Assembly: GCF_023242475.1 (NCBI RefSeq)
Contig: NZ_JALJFG010000005.1
Span: forward strand, 124,001 to 188,000
Length of the DNA: 64,000 bases
DNA from: Pseudomonas sp. MWU15-20650
GTDB taxonomy: Bacteria > Pseudomonadota > Gammaproteobacteria > Pseudomonadales > Pseudomonadaceae
Direction: 5' to 3'
Shown here one piece after another: positions 27,503-38,190 of the stretch (its first letter is position 1; the number at the start of each line of letters is the position of its first letter). Below the pieces are notes generated by a model. That model was not told the origin of the DNA. It made no database searches and saw nothing but the letters and a program-made list of their open reading frames with translations. The position numbers and the translations under genes are program-made.

Positions 27503-30500
27503 TTATAGCGATGGTTTCTCCGCTGTGCTATCCGAAAAATCCTCCAGACGCGTATGAAGGAAGGTTGCGGCAAAAAGCTCCGGCGGCAGCGGCAGGCTGA
27601 CGATGTAGCCTTGCATCTGCTCACACCCTTCGGCGGCGAGGAATGCTTGCTGTGCCGCGTTCTCCACGCCTTCGGCGATGATAGTGAACTGCATGCTGTG
27701 GCCGAGGGCGATGATCGCGCGCACGATCGCTGCATCGTGGGGGTCGTCGGGCAGGCCACGGACGAAGGACTGGTCGATTTTGAGGAAGTCCAGCGGCAGG
27801 CGCTTGAGGTAGCTGAGGGACGAATAGCCGGTGCCGAAATCGTCGATCGCCAGTTGTACACCGAGTTGCTTGAGTTGGTGCAGCACCTCCAGCGCCTCTT
27901 CGGCCTGGCTCATGATGAAGTTCTCGGTGATCTCCAGTTGCAGGCAGCCGGGGTCGAGACGGTAATCGCGCAGCAGTTGTTCGATGCGTGACAGCAGGTT
28001 GGGATGGCGCAATTGCGCACCAGCGAGATTGACCGACAGGGGGCCGAAATCATCGAAAGCGCCTTGCCAGGTGTGCATCTGCCGGCAAGCCCGTTCCAGT
28101 ACCCAGTCACCAATCTGCAGAATCATGCCGTTCTCTTCGGCCAGGGCGATGAAGTGTTCGGGGGGCACTTCGCCAAAGGTCGGGTGGTGCCAGCGGATCA
28201 AGGCTTCTGCACCGATCAGTTGTTGGGTCACCAAGCTTCGCTTGGGTTGGTAATACAGGCTCAATTCATCACGTTCGATGGCGCGCCGCAACTCGTGCTC
28301 CAGCGCCACGCGTTCGTTGGCCTGGGCCGTCAGATCGCGGGTATAGCTTTCGACCCGGTTGCGCCCCTTGGCTTTGGAGCGGTACATCGCGGCGTCGGCA
28401 TTTTTGACCAGCGTGGCAACGTCGTTGCCGTCCTGTGGGTAGAGGCTGGTGCCGATGCTGGCGCTGATAAAGAACTCGTGTTCACCGGCTTGGAACGGTG
28501 GGGTGAAACAGTCGAGCAGTTTATTGGCCAGGTATTGGGCATCGCTGGCGTGTTGCAGGCCGGGCAGCAGGATGATGAATTCATCACCGCCCAGGCGGGC
28601 CACGGTGTCGACGTCACGCAGTTGTTCCTTGAGGCGCACGGCGATGTCTTTGAGCAACAGGTCGCCGATCGGGTGGCCGAGGCTGTCATTGATGTGTTTG
28701 AAGCGGTCCAGGTCGAGAAACAACACCGCGCCCTGTTTGCCGCTTTCTTGTTGGCCGTTGAGGGCCGCCTGCAGTCGGCTTTCAAACAGGGTACGGTTGG
28801 GCAGGCCGGTCAACGGGTCGTGATGCGCCTGATAGTCGAGGCGTGCCTGGGCCAGCTTGAGGCTGGAGATGTCGGCAAACACAGCCACGAAGTGTGTGAT
28901 CAATTGGTCATGATTGCGTACGGCGCTGATGGTTAGCCAACTGGGGTAAAGCTCGCCGTTTTTGCGGCGGTTGGAAATCTCGCCCTGCCAGTGACCGTGG
29001 GCCGTCAATTGGTGCCACATCGCGGCGTAGAACGCGCTGTCATGCAGGCCAGAGGCAAGCAGACGCGGGGTATGGCCCAGCGCTTCGGCCTCGCTGTAGC
29101 CGGTAATCTCACTGAAGGCGCGGTTGACGGCGCTAATGTTCTGCCGAATATCAGTGATCAATACACCTTCGGCGGTGCTTTCGAATACGGTGGCAGCCTG
29201 TTGCAGTTTTTCCTGCATTAACTGGCGTTCGGTGATATCTCGGGCGATGGTCAGCATGCAGTTTTCTTCGCCGATGGGCAGCGGGCGGCTGGACACTTCG
29301 CACAGACGAATCTGGCCATCGGCACGGCGTATATGGCAGACGAAATCACGGACAAAACCGTCGCGCTGCATCAACTCCAGCAGGTGCTTGCGTTCGTTGA
29401 GATCGACCCAGATGCCGAGGTCGAGGGTTGATTGGTCAAGCGATATTGCGCTGGTGAAGCCGGTCAGGCGGGTGAAGCCTTCGTTCACCTCGATCAGTAG
29501 ACCATCACTTTGGCGACTCAGCAGCAAGCCGTCGGGGGAGGCATGGAACGCCTTGGCAAACTTCTCTTCAGAGGTTTGCAGCCGCTGCTGGGTTTCTTTG
29601 AGTTGGGTGATATCCCGCACGACCACCACCAAGGCTTCGGTGGTATCGAGTTGGAACGGCTCAGCTGAGATAAGCCCGATAAACGCTTGGCCATTGCTGC
29701 GCAGAAAGGGCATCTCCAGGTTGCGGACGCTCGTGGTCTGTATGCGTTGCAGCAAATCCGGACCGACGCCTTGAATGCCCCAGATATTCAGCTCGGTGGC
29801 CGTTTTGCCAACCACCTCGTCGGCTCGGAGGCCAATCTGGTCCTCAAATGCCTTGTTGACTTCAAGCAGGCAGCCATCGGACATGCGGGCAATCACCAGG
29901 ATGTCCGGGCATTGCTGGAACACTGAAGCAAACTTTTGTTCGGAAAGTTGCAGTGCTTCTTCAGTGCGTTTGGCTTCGCTGATGTCGATCATCAAGCCGC
30001 GCAGCACCGGCTCATGGCCGTGTTCGATCAGGCTGACAATGTCGCGTACCCACAGGCAGCGGCCGTCAGCCGTGATAACCCGGTAGTCGAGGCTGTGATC
30101 GCGGTTGGCACGGGTTTCCCGGTAGCAAAAAGCTTCGGCGCGTGTCAGGTCGGCGGGGTGGATGATGTTTCGCCAGAAGCCCGGAATCAGCCAATGGGCA
30201 CGGGGATAGCCGAGTAACTCTTCGGCGTGGGGCGATACATAGCTATAGGTGAAATCGCTGATGCTGGCTTCCCAGGCGATGGCGGATAGGCTCTCCACCA
30301 AGCCGCGATAGTGGTACTCACTGCTACGCAGTTCTTGCTCAAGGGCGACTCGGCGCGAGATTTCTGAACTGAGCCGGCGATTGATCCGAATCACAATGGC
30401 CAGCACGGTGCTCAGCAGTAACACCGCTGGCAGGCCGTACTTCAGTAGGTCTACCCAGAACGTACGGTGATCGGTGAGGCTGCCGACCCAGTGTTGCTGG

Positions 30501-31246
30501 ATGGCATCGGTTTCGTCCGGGCTGAGGTCAGCGATGACTTTGTCCAGGATGCCCACCAGCATCTTTTCGTCCCGTGGTACGCCCATTGCCAACTGATAGC
30601 GGTAGGGCGTTTCGCCGCTGACGTATAACCCATCGAGCTTGAGTTGGCGCAGGCTCCAGACGCTGGAGGCCAGGTCCCCGACGACCGCATCGACTTCATC
30701 GGTGGCCAGGGCTTGTAGTGTCGAACTGACGTTGGGCATCGCCACAAGATTGAGATCTGGATGGTGGGTACGCAGCAACTCATGGGGCGCGTAATTTTCC
30801 ACCACAGCAATTTTCAACCCGTACAAGTCCTGGAGGTTGCGCGGTTTCGCGCCACCTTCGTGGGCAAGTATGACGATGGGAAAGTCGAGATAGGGGCGTG
30901 TGAAGGCGAGGAAACCCTGGCGCTCCGGTGTGGACATGATGCCGGGTAGCAGGTCGAGTTGGTTAGTTTTGGCCTGTTCGAGCACGGCGGTCCAGTTGGC
31001 CGGCTCGATCAGCTTGATCTTGACGCCCAGGCGGTCCTGGATCAGGCGTACATAATCGGCTGCCAGGCCCTGGTAACGGCCATTTTCATCACGGTATTCG
31101 AAGGGTGGCCAAGAGGCGTCCACCCCCAGGCGCAGCTCCTGATGGTCCGCCAGCCAGCTACGCTCATCATCAGTAAGAGTCAACGCGCCAGCCGTTGCGG
31201 TCCAGGTCAGCAGCGACAGCAGTATCACGGTCGGCAATCTGGGCAT
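27503..31246 (-). CDS. rmcA: RmcA-like multidomain c-di-GMP phosphodiesterase (PBP-TM-PAS-GGDEF-EAL)
   Basis: A 1247-residue inner-membrane signalling protein. In order: signal sequence (1-22), periplasmic bacterial solute-binding-3 (venus flytrap) domain (about 35-260), TM helix GLPAVLLLSTVLAIVIRI (about 269-287), four PAS domains (about 305-800), GGDEF with intact GGDEF motif near residue 887, and EAL with EALIRW, ITEN, DDFGTGYS, KIDQSFV and EGVEN, so phosphodiesterase residues are present. Length, architecture and place next to tRNA and rpoD match PAO1 PA0575 RmcA, a redox-responsive c-di-GMP-degrading protein of colony biofilms. The periplasmic domain is related to amino-acid-binding proteins; the ligand is unknown here. 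Confidence 0.93.
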   Translation of the reverse strand: MPRLPTVILLSLLTWTATAGALTLTDDERSWLADHQELRLGVDASWPPFEYRDENGRYQGLAADYVRLIQDRLGVKIKLIEPANWTAVLEQAKTNQLDLLPGIMSTPERQGFLAFTRPYLDFPIVILAHEGGAKPRNLQDLYGLKIAVVENYAPHELLRTHHPDLNLVAMPNVSSTLQALATDEVDAVVGDLASSVWSLRQLKLDGLYVSGETPYRYQLAMGVPRDEKMLVGILDKVIADLSPDETDAIQQHWVGSLTDHRTFWVDLLKYGLPAVLLLSTVLAIVIRINRRLSSEISRRVALEQELRSSEYHYRGLVESLSAIAWEASISDFTYSYVSPHAEELLGYPRAHWLIPGFWRNIIHPADLTRAEAFCYRETRANRDHSLDYRVITADGRCLWVRDIVSLIEHGHEPVLRGLMIDISEAKRTEEALQLSEQKFASVFQQCPDILVIARMSDGCLLEVNKAFEDQIGLRADEVVGKTATELNIWGIQGVGPDLLQRIQTTSVRNLEMPFLRSNGQAFIGLISAEPFQLDTTEALVVVVRDITQLKETQQRLQTSEEKFAKAFHASPDGLLLSRQSDGLLIEVNEGFTRLTGFTSAISLDQSTLDLGIWVDLNERKHLLELMQRDGFVRDFVCHIRRADGQIRLCEVSSRPLPIGEENCMLTIARDITERQLMQEKLQQAATVFESTAEGVLITDIRQNISAVNRAFSEITGYSEAEALGHTPRLLASGLHDSAFYAAMWHQLTAHGHWQGEISNRRKNGELYPSWLTISAVRNHDQLITHFVAVFADISSLKLAQARLDYQAHHDPLTGLPNRTLFESRLQAALNGQQESGKQGAVLFLDLDRFKHINDSLGHPIGDLLLKDIAVRLKEQLRDVDTVARLGGDEFIILLPGLQHASDAQYLANKLLDCFTPPFQAGEHEFFISASIGTSLYPQDGNDVATLVKNADAAMYRSKAKGRNRVESYTRDLTAQANERVALEHELRRAIERDELSLYYQPKRSLVTQQLIGAEALIRWHHPTFGEVPPEHFIALAEENGMILQIGDWVLERACRQMHTWQGAFDDFGPLSVNLAGAQLRHPNLLSRIEQLLRDYRLDPGCLQLEITENFIMSQAEEALEVLHQLKQLGVQLAIDDFGTGYSSLSYLKRLPLDFLKIDQSFVRGLPDDPHDAAIVRAIIALGHSMQFTIIAEGVENAAQQAFLAAEGCEQMQGYIVSLPLPPELFAATFLHTRLEDFSDSTAEKPSL

Positions 31247-31351
31247 AACGGTCTCGTTATGGCACGGGGAATGTCTCGAGTGTAGACGGGCATTGCGGGG
31301 GAGGGAGATTGCGGGGCAGTTAATCTATAGAAAGTGATCTACGGAAAGCAA

Positions 31352-31375
31352 AACCCCCGGCCTGGGCCGGGGGTT
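31352..31375 (-). terminator. Terminator downstream of rpoD
   Basis: AACCCCCGGCC-TG-GGCCGGGGGTT is a perfect 11-bp inverted repeat, followed on the minus strand by TTTTGC. It lies 7 bases beyond the rpoD stop and separates rpoD from rmcA. Confidence 0.85.
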
Positions 31376-31381
31376 CTGGTA

Positions 31382-33232
31382 TCACTCGTCGAGGAAGGAG
31401 CGCAGATGCTCGCTTCGCGTCGGGTGGCGCAACTTGCGCAGCGCCTTGGCTTCGATCTGACGGATCCGCTCACGGGTCACGTCAAACTGCTTACCAACTT
31501 CCTCAAGGGTATGGTCGGTATTCATGTCGATGCCGAAACGCATGCGCAGTACCTTGGCTTCACGGGCAGTGAGGCCGGACAGTACGTCGCGAGTCGCTTC
31601 TTTAAGGCTCTCAACGGTGGCGACATCGATTGGCGACTGCATGGTCGAGTCTTCGATGAAGTCACCCAGATGGGAGTCTTCGTCATCACCAATCGGCGTT
31701 TCCATGGAGATCGGCTCTTTAGCGATCTTCAATACCTTGCGGATTTTATCCTCAGGCATTTCCATGCGTTCGCCCAGCTCTTCCGGGGTCGGTTCGCGAC
31801 CCATTTCCTGCAACATCTGCCGGGAAATACGGTTGAGCTTGTTGATGGTCTCGATCATGTGCACCGGAATACGGATGGTGCGGGCCTGGTCGGCGATCGA
31901 GCGAGTGATCGCTTGGCGGATCCACCAGGTGGCATAAGTCGAGAACTTGTAGCCGCGACGGTATTCGAACTTGTCCACAGCCTTCATCAAACCGATGTTG
32001 CCTTCCTGGATCAAGTCAAGGAATTGCAGGCCACGGTTGGTGTACTTCTTGGCGATGGAGATCACCAGACGCAAGTTCGCTTCAACCATCTCTTTCTTCG
32101 CACGGCGGGCCTTGGCCTCACCGATCGACATGCGACGGTTGATGTCCTTGATTTCGGCAATCGTCAGGCCGGTTTCGGTCTCAAGCGCAGTCAGCTTCTG
32201 CTGGCAACGAATGATATCGGGCTGCAGGCGACCAATGGCTTCAGCGTATTTCGCCTTGCCTTTGGCCAGTGCATCACTCCAGCTTTCGTCAACTTCGTTG
32301 CCCGGGAACTGGCGCAGGAAGTCGGCACGCGGCATGCGCGCATCACGCACACACAGCTGCATGATTGCACGCTCTTGGGCGCGCAGACGCTCAAGGGCAC
32401 TGCGAACGCGTTCAACCAGGCCTTCGAATTGCTTCGGCACCAGCTTGATCGGCATGAACAGCTCGGCCAGGGCAACCAGTTCGGCAATGGTCTGCTTGTT
32501 GGTGCGACCGTGCTTCTTCAGGGCCTTGCGGGTGATTTCCATTTGATCGGAAACCGCACCGAAACGCTGGGCTGCGATGATCGGGTCGGGACCGCTTTCG
32601 ACTTCATCTTCGTCATCGCCGCTGGCTTCAGCGTCGTCGTCTTCGGAATCGTCGTCGGCTTTCGCGGCTTTCGCATCGACTGGCGGCGGTACTTCGGCAG
32701 CAGGGGGCGCAATGCCGTCGTCCGGGTCGATATAACCGCTCAGAACGTCGGACAGGCGACCACCTTCGGTGGTAACGCGGGTGTACTCGGAGAGAATGTG
32801 GTCAACCGTGCCTGGGAAGTGCGCAATAGCGCCCATCACTTCACGGATACCCTCTTCGATACGCTTGGCGATTTCGATTTCGCCTTCACGTGTCAGCAGC
32901 TCGACGGTACCCATTTCACGCATATACATGCGCACAGGGTCGGTGGTACGACCGATATCGGTCTCCACAGCAGCCAGCGCGGCAGCAGCTTCTTCAGCGG
33001 CGGCCTCGTCGGTATCGGCGTCCGCCAGCATAAGGGAATCCTTATCTGGCGCAGCTTCGAATACGTTGATCCCCATGTCGTTAATCATGCGGATGATGTC
33101 TTCCACCTGCTCTGGATCTGAAATATCCTCAGGCAGGTGGTCGTTGACCTCCGCGTAAGTCAGGTAACCCTGCTCACGACCGAGAACGATCAACTCTTTG
33201 ATACGAGACTGCTGTTGCGCTTTTCCGGACAT
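31382..33232 (-). CDS. rpoD: RNA polymerase primary sigma factor RpoD (sigma70)
   Basis: A 616-residue housekeeping sigma factor. Region 1.1 is at the N-terminus ([20 protein letters not shown]), followed by an acidic linker ([20 protein letters not shown]). Then come region 2 ([56 protein letters not shown]), region 3 and region 4 ([40 protein letters not shown]). It follows dnaG in the conserved macromolecular synthesis order rpsU-dnaG-rpoD. Confidence 0.99.
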   Translation of the reverse strand: MSGKAQQQSRIKELIVLGREQGYLTYAEVNDHLPEDISDPEQVEDIIRMINDMGINVFEAAPDKDSLMLADADTDEAAAEEAAAALAAVETDIGRTTDPVRMYMREMGTVELLTREGEIEIAKRIEEGIREVMGAIAHFPGTVDHILSEYTRVTTEGGRLSDVLSGYIDPDDGIAPPAAEVPPPVDAKAAKADDDSEDDDAEASGDDEDEVESGPDPIIAAQRFGAVSDQMEITRKALKKHGRTNKQTIAELVALAELFMPIKLVPKQFEGLVERVRSALERLRAQERAIMQLCVRDARMPRADFLRQFPGNEVDESWSDALAKGKAKYAEAIGRLQPDIIRCQQKLTALETETGLTIAEIKDINRRMSIGEAKARRAKKEMVEANLRLVISIAKKYTNRGLQFLDLIQEGNIGLMKAVDKFEYRRGYKFSTYATWWIRQAITRSIADQARTIRIPVHMIETINKLNRISRQMLQEMGREPTPEELGERMEMPEDKIRKVLKIAKEPISMETPIGDDEDSHLGDFIEDSTMQSPIDVATVESLKEATRDVLSGLTAREAKVLRMRFGIDMNTDHTLEEVGKQFDVTRERIRQIEAKALRKLRHPTRSEHLRSFLDE

Positions 33233-33299
33233 AACACCCTATCCACTGAAGGTCTTGGCGGGCAAAAAACAAGCCGAGGATTATACCCGAGCTATGACC

Positions 33300-35270
33300 T
33301 CACACGCCAGCTGAGGTCGGGTTTGATGCGGAAACATTCTGTTTTAAGAGGTCGCGCATCTGTTTTGCTATCTGAATTTGCTCTTCAGCCGATAATCCCG
33401 GCTGTCTTGCTCTCTTGATGAGCTCGTCAAGGGTCTGCGTGTGCTGACCCGCAGATAACCTTGTAATGGTGTCTAAAAATTGTTGTTCAAGGTTTTCACC
33501 GTCAATTAGCCACTCCTTTTCTGCGAGTGCTTTCAATAAGCGGCCCTGTTCGGTGCCATGCCAGCGAGCCATCAGCTGAATTGAGTTTAGCTTAGGATTT
33601 TTCTGCACCGCCTCGATCAGGGCGATCAGCACCTGAGCGTAGGTGTTGCTCTCGTTGGCAAAATGATCGGCACTCTCGACCTTGCCCGCCAATTGCGGGT
33701 GGTGGATGAGCGTGCGCAGGGCAATCAGGGTCGGCGCTTCGACGGCAACCGGTGTGCGTGGGGCATAGGCTTCATCGCGATCACCGCGCTTGCCATTCTT
33801 GCTCCATGGCTTCTTGTCCCATTTCTTGCCGCCGGCACCGGGCTTCTTCGCTGTCCATTCCTGCTGGGGCGCATAGGCCTCCTGCGCTGGGTGGAAGTCG
33901 GAATAGTCCGGCATGGCGTCGTAATCCATGCCTGGATCGTAAGCCGGTGGCGCATCCTGTGGTGCGCTGTGTACCAGCTGGCTGACGGCTTCACCGCTCA
34001 GTCCGGTGATTTCCAGCAGGCGCTGACGCATCAAGGTGCGCAAATTCGCGCCTGGAACCTTGTCGATCAGCGGTGCTGCAAGAGTGGCCATATGGGCCTT
34101 GCCTTCGAGGGAGCGTGGGTCGGCTTCTTCGGTCAGCTGTTGGAAGAAATAATCTGCCAATGGTTGTGCGTGTTGATTGATTCGCGCGCGAAACGCATCG
34201 GTGCCTTCGGAGCGGACCAGTGTGTCCGGGTCTTCGCCTTCGGGCAGGAACAGGAAGCGTGCACGGCGCCCATCCTGCAGGCTCGGCAGCGTGGCTTCGA
34301 GTGCGCGCCAGGCCGCGTTGCGACCGGCTTGGTCACCGTCGAAGCAGAACAGCACGCTGGGCACGACGCGGAACAGGCGCTTCAAATGTTCTTCGCTGGT
34401 GGCCGTGCCGAGGGTGGCCACGGCATTGCGCAGGCCCTGCTGGGCGAGGGCGATCACGTCCATATAGCCTTCAACCACGATGATTTCGTCGAGGTTGCGG
34501 TTGTTCTTGCGCGCTTCGAACAGGCCGTACAGCTCCTGGCCCTTGTGGAACACCGGCGTTTCCGGCGAGTTCAGGTACTTGGGCTTGTCGTCCCCTAGCA
34601 CTCGGCCACCAAAGGCGATGATGCGGCCACGGCTATCGCGGATCGGAAACATCACGCGGTCGCGAAAGCGGTCGTAGCGCTTGCCGGTCTCGGCGTTTTC
34701 CACCAGCAGGCCGGCATCGATCATGGCTTTTTGCTGCAGGGTGTCGCTGCTCAGGTGCTTGTACAGATTGTCCCAGCCGGGTGGCGCGAAGCCGAGGCCA
34801 AAGTCACGGGCGATTTCACCGGTGAGGCCACGCCCCTTGAGGTAATCGACGGCCGCTTTACGCTGCGGATGGCTTTTCAGGGCCTGGCGATAAAAGTCGG
34901 CAGCGGCCGTCAGCAGCGGGTACAGCGGCGAATCGGTGGGTTGGCGTGGCTTGTGCGGCCGGCCGTTCTCTTCGCGGGGGATTTCCATGCCGGCGGCTTT
35001 GGCCAGTTCTTCGACGGCCTGGGGGAAGTCCAGGTTGTCGTGGTCCATGATGAAGCCGAGGGCATTGCCACCCGCGCCGCAGCCGAAGCAGTAGTAGAAC
35101 TGTTTGTCGGGGCTGACGCTGAACGACGGGGTTTTTTCTTTGTGGAACGGGCAGCAGGCGGTGTAGTTCTTGCCCGCCTTCTTCATTTGCAGGCGCGAGC
35201 TGACAACATCGACGATGTCGGTGCGGTTCAGAAGGTCGTCAATAAAGCTCTGGGGAATCAGCCCGGCCAT
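33300..35270 (-). CDS. dnaG: DNA primase DnaG
   Basis: A 656-residue primase that makes RNA primers at the replication fork with DnaB. The CHC2 zinc ribbon uses C40, H43, C61 and C64 (CCPFHKEKTPSFSV, CFGCGAGGNAL). The TOPRIM core has VVEGYMDVIALAQ and CFDGDQAGRNAA. The C-terminal helicase-binding domain (about 520-656) is present. It is a member of rpsU-dnaG-rpoD, with about 67 bp to rpoD. Confidence 0.98.
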   Translation of the reverse strand: MAGLIPQSFIDDLLNRTDIVDVVSSRLQMKKAGKNYTACCPFHKEKTPSFSVSPDKQFYYCFGCGAGGNALGFIMDHDNLDFPQAVEELAKAAGMEIPREENGRPHKPRQPTDSPLYPLLTAAADFYRQALKSHPQRKAAVDYLKGRGLTGEIARDFGLGFAPPGWDNLYKHLSSDTLQQKAMIDAGLLVENAETGKRYDRFRDRVMFPIRDSRGRIIAFGGRVLGDDKPKYLNSPETPVFHKGQELYGLFEARKNNRNLDEIIVVEGYMDVIALAQQGLRNAVATLGTATSEEHLKRLFRVVPSVLFCFDGDQAGRNAAWRALEATLPSLQDGRRARFLFLPEGEDPDTLVRSEGTDAFRARINQHAQPLADYFFQQLTEEADPRSLEGKAHMATLAAPLIDKVPGANLRTLMRQRLLEITGLSGEAVSQLVHSAPQDAPPAYDPGMDYDAMPDYSDFHPAQEAYAPQQEWTAKKPGAGGKKWDKKPWSKNGKRGDRDEAYAPRTPVAVEAPTLIALRTLIHHPQLAGKVESADHFANESNTYAQVLIALIEAVQKNPKLNSIQLMARWHGTEQGRLLKALAEKEWLIDGENLEQQFLDTITRLSAGQHTQTLDELIKRARQPGLSAEEQIQIAKQMRDLLKQNVSASNPTSAGV

Positions 35271-35715
35271 GGCGTTCTCGTCATCACTGCGTGTAAATGA
35301 GGGCCCGTGAAGTGCTCAAGCGTACGTATTGAGTCGTTCGATCATCAATCGTCTGCTTGGGCTGTCAGGAAGTGTATCTGCCGAACATTTACTGACGTTA
35401 GTTTCTATCAGTGTTCGGCGAAGAAAAGTTGCCCTGGCGTCCGGTCTTGGCCTACGGGTGGCCTCGGAAACGCATCGATGGGCACAGCCGACACAGTTGA
35501 TCGCCTGTTTGTAGAAATAGGTGTGCTCGTCAGTAGCCTTGTTAGGCTCGTCAGAAGAGACGTGCACCGCTGGCAGAAGAGCCAGTCCTGACGTTTGAAG
35601 CAGTGTCTCGGTCGCGTGTGCGGCGTCGACGATGAAGCATCAAGCGATATCCGCAAATGCCAACAGCCCGGCTGAGGGCCGGGCTTGGCAGAAGCTTGCT
35701 ACGAACGTCTGTGTA
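35271..35715. other. 445-bp gap between dnaG and rpsU without a recognisable gene
   Basis: No convincing reading frame is seen. The longest, an 83-codon GTG frame on the minus strand at 35316-35567, has no good ribosome site and no family look. Many pseudomonads carry a GatB/YqeY-domain gene between rpsU and dnaG; I find no trace of it in any frame. The rpsU terminator lies at its right end. Confidence 0.6.
35665..35685 (-). terminator. Probable rpsU terminator or attenuator
   Basis: AGCCCGGC-TGAGG-GCCGGGCT forms an 8-bp hairpin 31 bases beyond the rpsU stop. The tail (GTTGGC) is poor in T, so it may be leaky and let transcription reach dnaG and rpoD. Confidence 0.55.
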
Positions 35716-35931
35716 TTAGTACAGACGAACGGCGCGGCGCTGTTCGCGCTGAACTTTCTTGGCGTGACGCTTAACAGCGGCTGCTGCTTTGCGCTTACGC
35801 TCAGAAGTTGGCTTCTCATAAAATTCGCGGCTACGAACTTCAGCCAGAACACCGGCTTTTTCGCAGGAGCGCTTGAAACGACGCAGAGCTACGTCGAAGG
35901 GTTCGTTCTCTTTTACTTTGACGGCTGGCAT
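35716..35931 (-). CDS. rpsU: 30S ribosomal protein bS21
   Basis: A 71-residue basic protein, [20 protein letters not shown] onward, ending [12 protein letters not shown], the full bS21 family pattern and length. It joins the small subunit and helps initiation. It is the first gene of the rpsU-dnaG-rpoD unit and is divergent from tsaD. Confidence 0.98.
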
Positions 35932-36134
35932 CCAGAGCTACCTTCTTTCATTACCGGGAATCAACGTTCTCGTCGCAAAAAATTCGCGGCTGAGGTCGTC
36001 GGTTTTTAAGGGTTGCGGATGTTAACCCCTCATTGCCCGGAATGCAAAGCCTCTGATCGAAAACCGCTAGTCGGGAGGGGGAGTGGCGACTATTATGCGC
36101 GCCTTCGAATTCAGCCTCTACAAGGCGCAAACCC

Positions 36135-37160
36135 ATGCTAGTACTGGGACTTGAAACCTCCTGCGACGAAACCGGTGTCGCACTTTACGACAGTGAACGC
36201 GGGCTTTTGGCCGATGCACTGTTCAGTCAGATCGACCTGCATCGTGCCTATGGTGGCGTGGTGCCGGAGCTTGCCAGCCGCGATCACGTCAAGCGCATGC
36301 TGCCATTGATTCGCCAGGTGTTGGATGAGGCCGGCTGCGTGCCGACCGAGATCGATGCCATTGCCTACACGGCAGGTCCTGGATTGGTCGGAGCCCTGCT
36401 GGTTGGGGCTTCTTGCGCTCAGGCGCTGGCGTTTGCCTGGGGTATTCCAGCCCTTGGTGTGCATCATATGGAAGGCCATTTATTGGCGCCCATGCTGGAA
36501 AAAACGCCACCAGCGTTCCCGTTCGTCGCTTTGTTGGTTTCTGGCGGTCACACACAGCTGGTTCAGGTCGATGGGATCGGTCAATACACCCTGTTGGGAG
36601 AGTCACTGGACGATGCCGCCGGCGAAGCGTTCGACAAGACCGCGAAGATGATGGGCCTCAACTACCCAGGTGGTCCGGAAATCGCTCGTCTTGCCGAAAA
36701 GGGCGTTCCTGGCCGCTACACCTTCCCGCGCCCAATGTGTGATCGTCCTGGCCTGATGTTCAGCTTCAGTGGCTTGAAAACCTCTGCGTTGAATACCTGG
36801 CAGCAGAGCGTCAGCGCCGGGGACGACGGCGAACAAGCCCGTTGCGACATCGCGCTGGCGTTCCAGCAGGCCGTGGTAGAGACTTTGACTATCAAGTGCA
36901 AGCGCGCCCTCAAGCAGGCCGGTATGAAGCGGCTGGTGATTGCAGGCGGCGTCAGTGCCAACAAGGCCCTGCGCAGCTCTTTGGAAAAAATGCTCGGTGA
37001 CATGAAGGGCGATGTGTTCTATGCGCGCCCTGAGTTCTGCACCGATAACGGCGCAATGATCGCTTATGCCGGTTGCCAGCGCCTGCAGGCCGGGCAGCAC
37101 GAAAGCCTGGCGATCAGCGTGCAGGCACGTTGGCCGATGGAGCAGTTGCCACCGTTGTAA
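36135..37160 (+). CDS. tsaD: tRNA threonylcarbamoyltransferase subunit TsaD
   Basis: A 341-residue ASKHA-fold protein that transfers the threonylcarbamoyl group to A37 of ANN-decoding tRNAs, with TsaB, TsaC and TsaE. The metal-binding HHMEGH is at residues 110-115, with [16 protein letters not shown] at the start and [16 protein letters not shown] [16 protein letters not shown] near 275. It was formerly Gcp/YgjD. It is divergent from rpsU, as in most gamma-proteobacteria. Confidence 0.98.
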   Translation: MLVLGLETSCDETGVALYDSERGLLADALFSQIDLHRAYGGVVPELASRDHVKRMLPLIRQVLDEAGCVPTEIDAIAYTAGPGLVGALLVGASCAQALAFAWGIPALGVHHMEGHLLAPMLEKTPPAFPFVALLVSGGHTQLVQVDGIGQYTLLGESLDDAAGEAFDKTAKMMGLNYPGGPEIARLAEKGVPGRYTFPRPMCDRPGLMFSFSGLKTSALNTWQQSVSAGDDGEQARCDIALAFQQAVVETLTIKCKRALKQAGMKRLVIAGGVSANKALRSSLEKMLGDMKGDVFYARPEFCTDNGAMIAYAGCQRLQAGQHESLAISVQARWPMEQLPPL

Positions 37161-37192
37161 GGCCCCAGGTGAGCCGGGCGTGTCGAGCGCAT

Positions 37193-37762
37193 TTAAAAAT
37201 GCCGTTCGCGCCCGGCAAAGAGGTCGCGTAAATTGCCGCGGTGGCGCCAGACGATCAGCAGCGTCAGTACGGTCATTGGCAGCAATGCTGCAGGTTCCTG
37301 CCAAGCCAGCAATGGCAGGGTCAGCGGAGTGGCAATCAGCGCAGCCAGCGAGCTTGTGCGAGTCAGGTAGAAGGTCAGCAGCCAGGCCAGCATGGCCAGA
37401 AGCGCTGCCGGTGGGTAAACCGCCAGCAGCATCCCGGCCGCCGTGGCGACACCTTTGCCCCCGCGAAAGCGGAAGTACAGCGGGAACAGATGGCCCAGGA
37501 CGGCACACACGCCCACCCAGGCCTGCTGTTGCAGGGAAAGGCCGAGGAGGCTGGCGATCAGCACGGGCAGCAGGCCCTTGCAGACGTCGCCCAGCAGCGT
37601 CAGTACGGCAAGTTTCTTGCCGGCCAGGCGCAGCATATTGGTGGCGCCGGCATTGCCTGAACCACTCATTCGCGGGTCGGGATTTCCCGTCAAGCGGCTG
37701 AGCAAAATGGCGAAGGACAGCGAGCCGAGCAGGTAGGCGAGAATCGCCAGTGACCAAAACAT
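37193..37762 (-). CDS. plsY: Glycerol-3-phosphate acyltransferase PlsY
   Basis: A 189-residue inner-membrane protein with about five helices. PlsY transfers acyl groups from acyl phosphate to glycerol-3-phosphate, starting phospholipid synthesis. Family motifs: [13 protein letters not shown] (motif 1), [19 protein letters not shown] (motif 2) and [13 protein letters not shown] (motif 3). It is convergent with tsaD and divergent from folB, as in PAO1. Confidence 0.97.
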   Translation of the reverse strand: MFWSLAILAYLLGSLSFAILLSRLTGNPDPRMSGSGNAGATNMLRLAGKKLAVLTLLGDVCKGLLPVLIASLLGLSLQQQAWVGVCAVLGHLFPLYFRFRGGKGVATAAGMLLAVYPPAALLAMLAWLLTFYLTRTSSLAALIATPLTLPLLAWQEPAALLPMTVLTLLIVWRHRGNLRDLFAGRERHF

Positions 37763-37836
37763 GCTAACTATTCCGGGCGAGGACGCCCTGATTCTAACGG
37801 GGCATCGCGCCCTTGTCGTGCAGCGGAGAAGAGTGC

Positions 37837-38190
37837 TTGGACAGAGTGTTTATCGAAGGCCTGGAAGTCGACACCGTGATCGGGGCCTACGACTGGGAGC
37901 GCGGCATCAAGCAATGCTTGCGCCTGGACCTGAGCTTCGCCTGGGATAATCGCCCGGCTGCTGCCGGTGATGACCTCACCCTGGCGCTCGATTACGCCAG
38001 TGTGTCCGTGCGTATCCAGGCATTTGCCGAACAGTCCCAGTACCAGTTGGTGGAAACCTTTGCCGAGCGTTTGGCTGAAGTGCTGATGAGTGAATTTCAG
38101 ATTCCTTGGCTGCATCTCAAGTTGACCAAGCCAGGTGCCGTGCCGGCTGCCAAGGGCGTGGGCGTGGAGATCGAGCGCGGATGTCGCTAA
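37837..38190 (+). CDS. folB: Dihydroneopterin aldolase FolB
   Basis: A 117-residue enzyme of the T-fold that splits dihydroneopterin in folate synthesis, and may also epimerise it. Blocks [20 protein letters not shown] and VEIERGCR are typical, and the catalytic Lys lies in [12 protein letters not shown]. The frame is open to 37813, but the family start [11 protein letters not shown] uses TTG 37837, with GGAGAAG upstream. It overlaps folK by 10 bases. Confidence 0.93.
   Translation: MDRVFIEGLEVDTVIGAYDWERGIKQCLRLDLSFAWDNRPAAAGDDLTLALDYASVSVRIQAFAEQSQYQLVETFAERLAEVLMSEFQIPWLHLKLTKPGAVPAAKGVGVEIERGCR

Noticed and set aside
35316..35567. 83-codon GTG frame in the dnaG-rpsU gap
   Set aside because: No ribosome site, atypical codon use and no recognisable motif apart from a few cysteines. 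Treated as non-coding.
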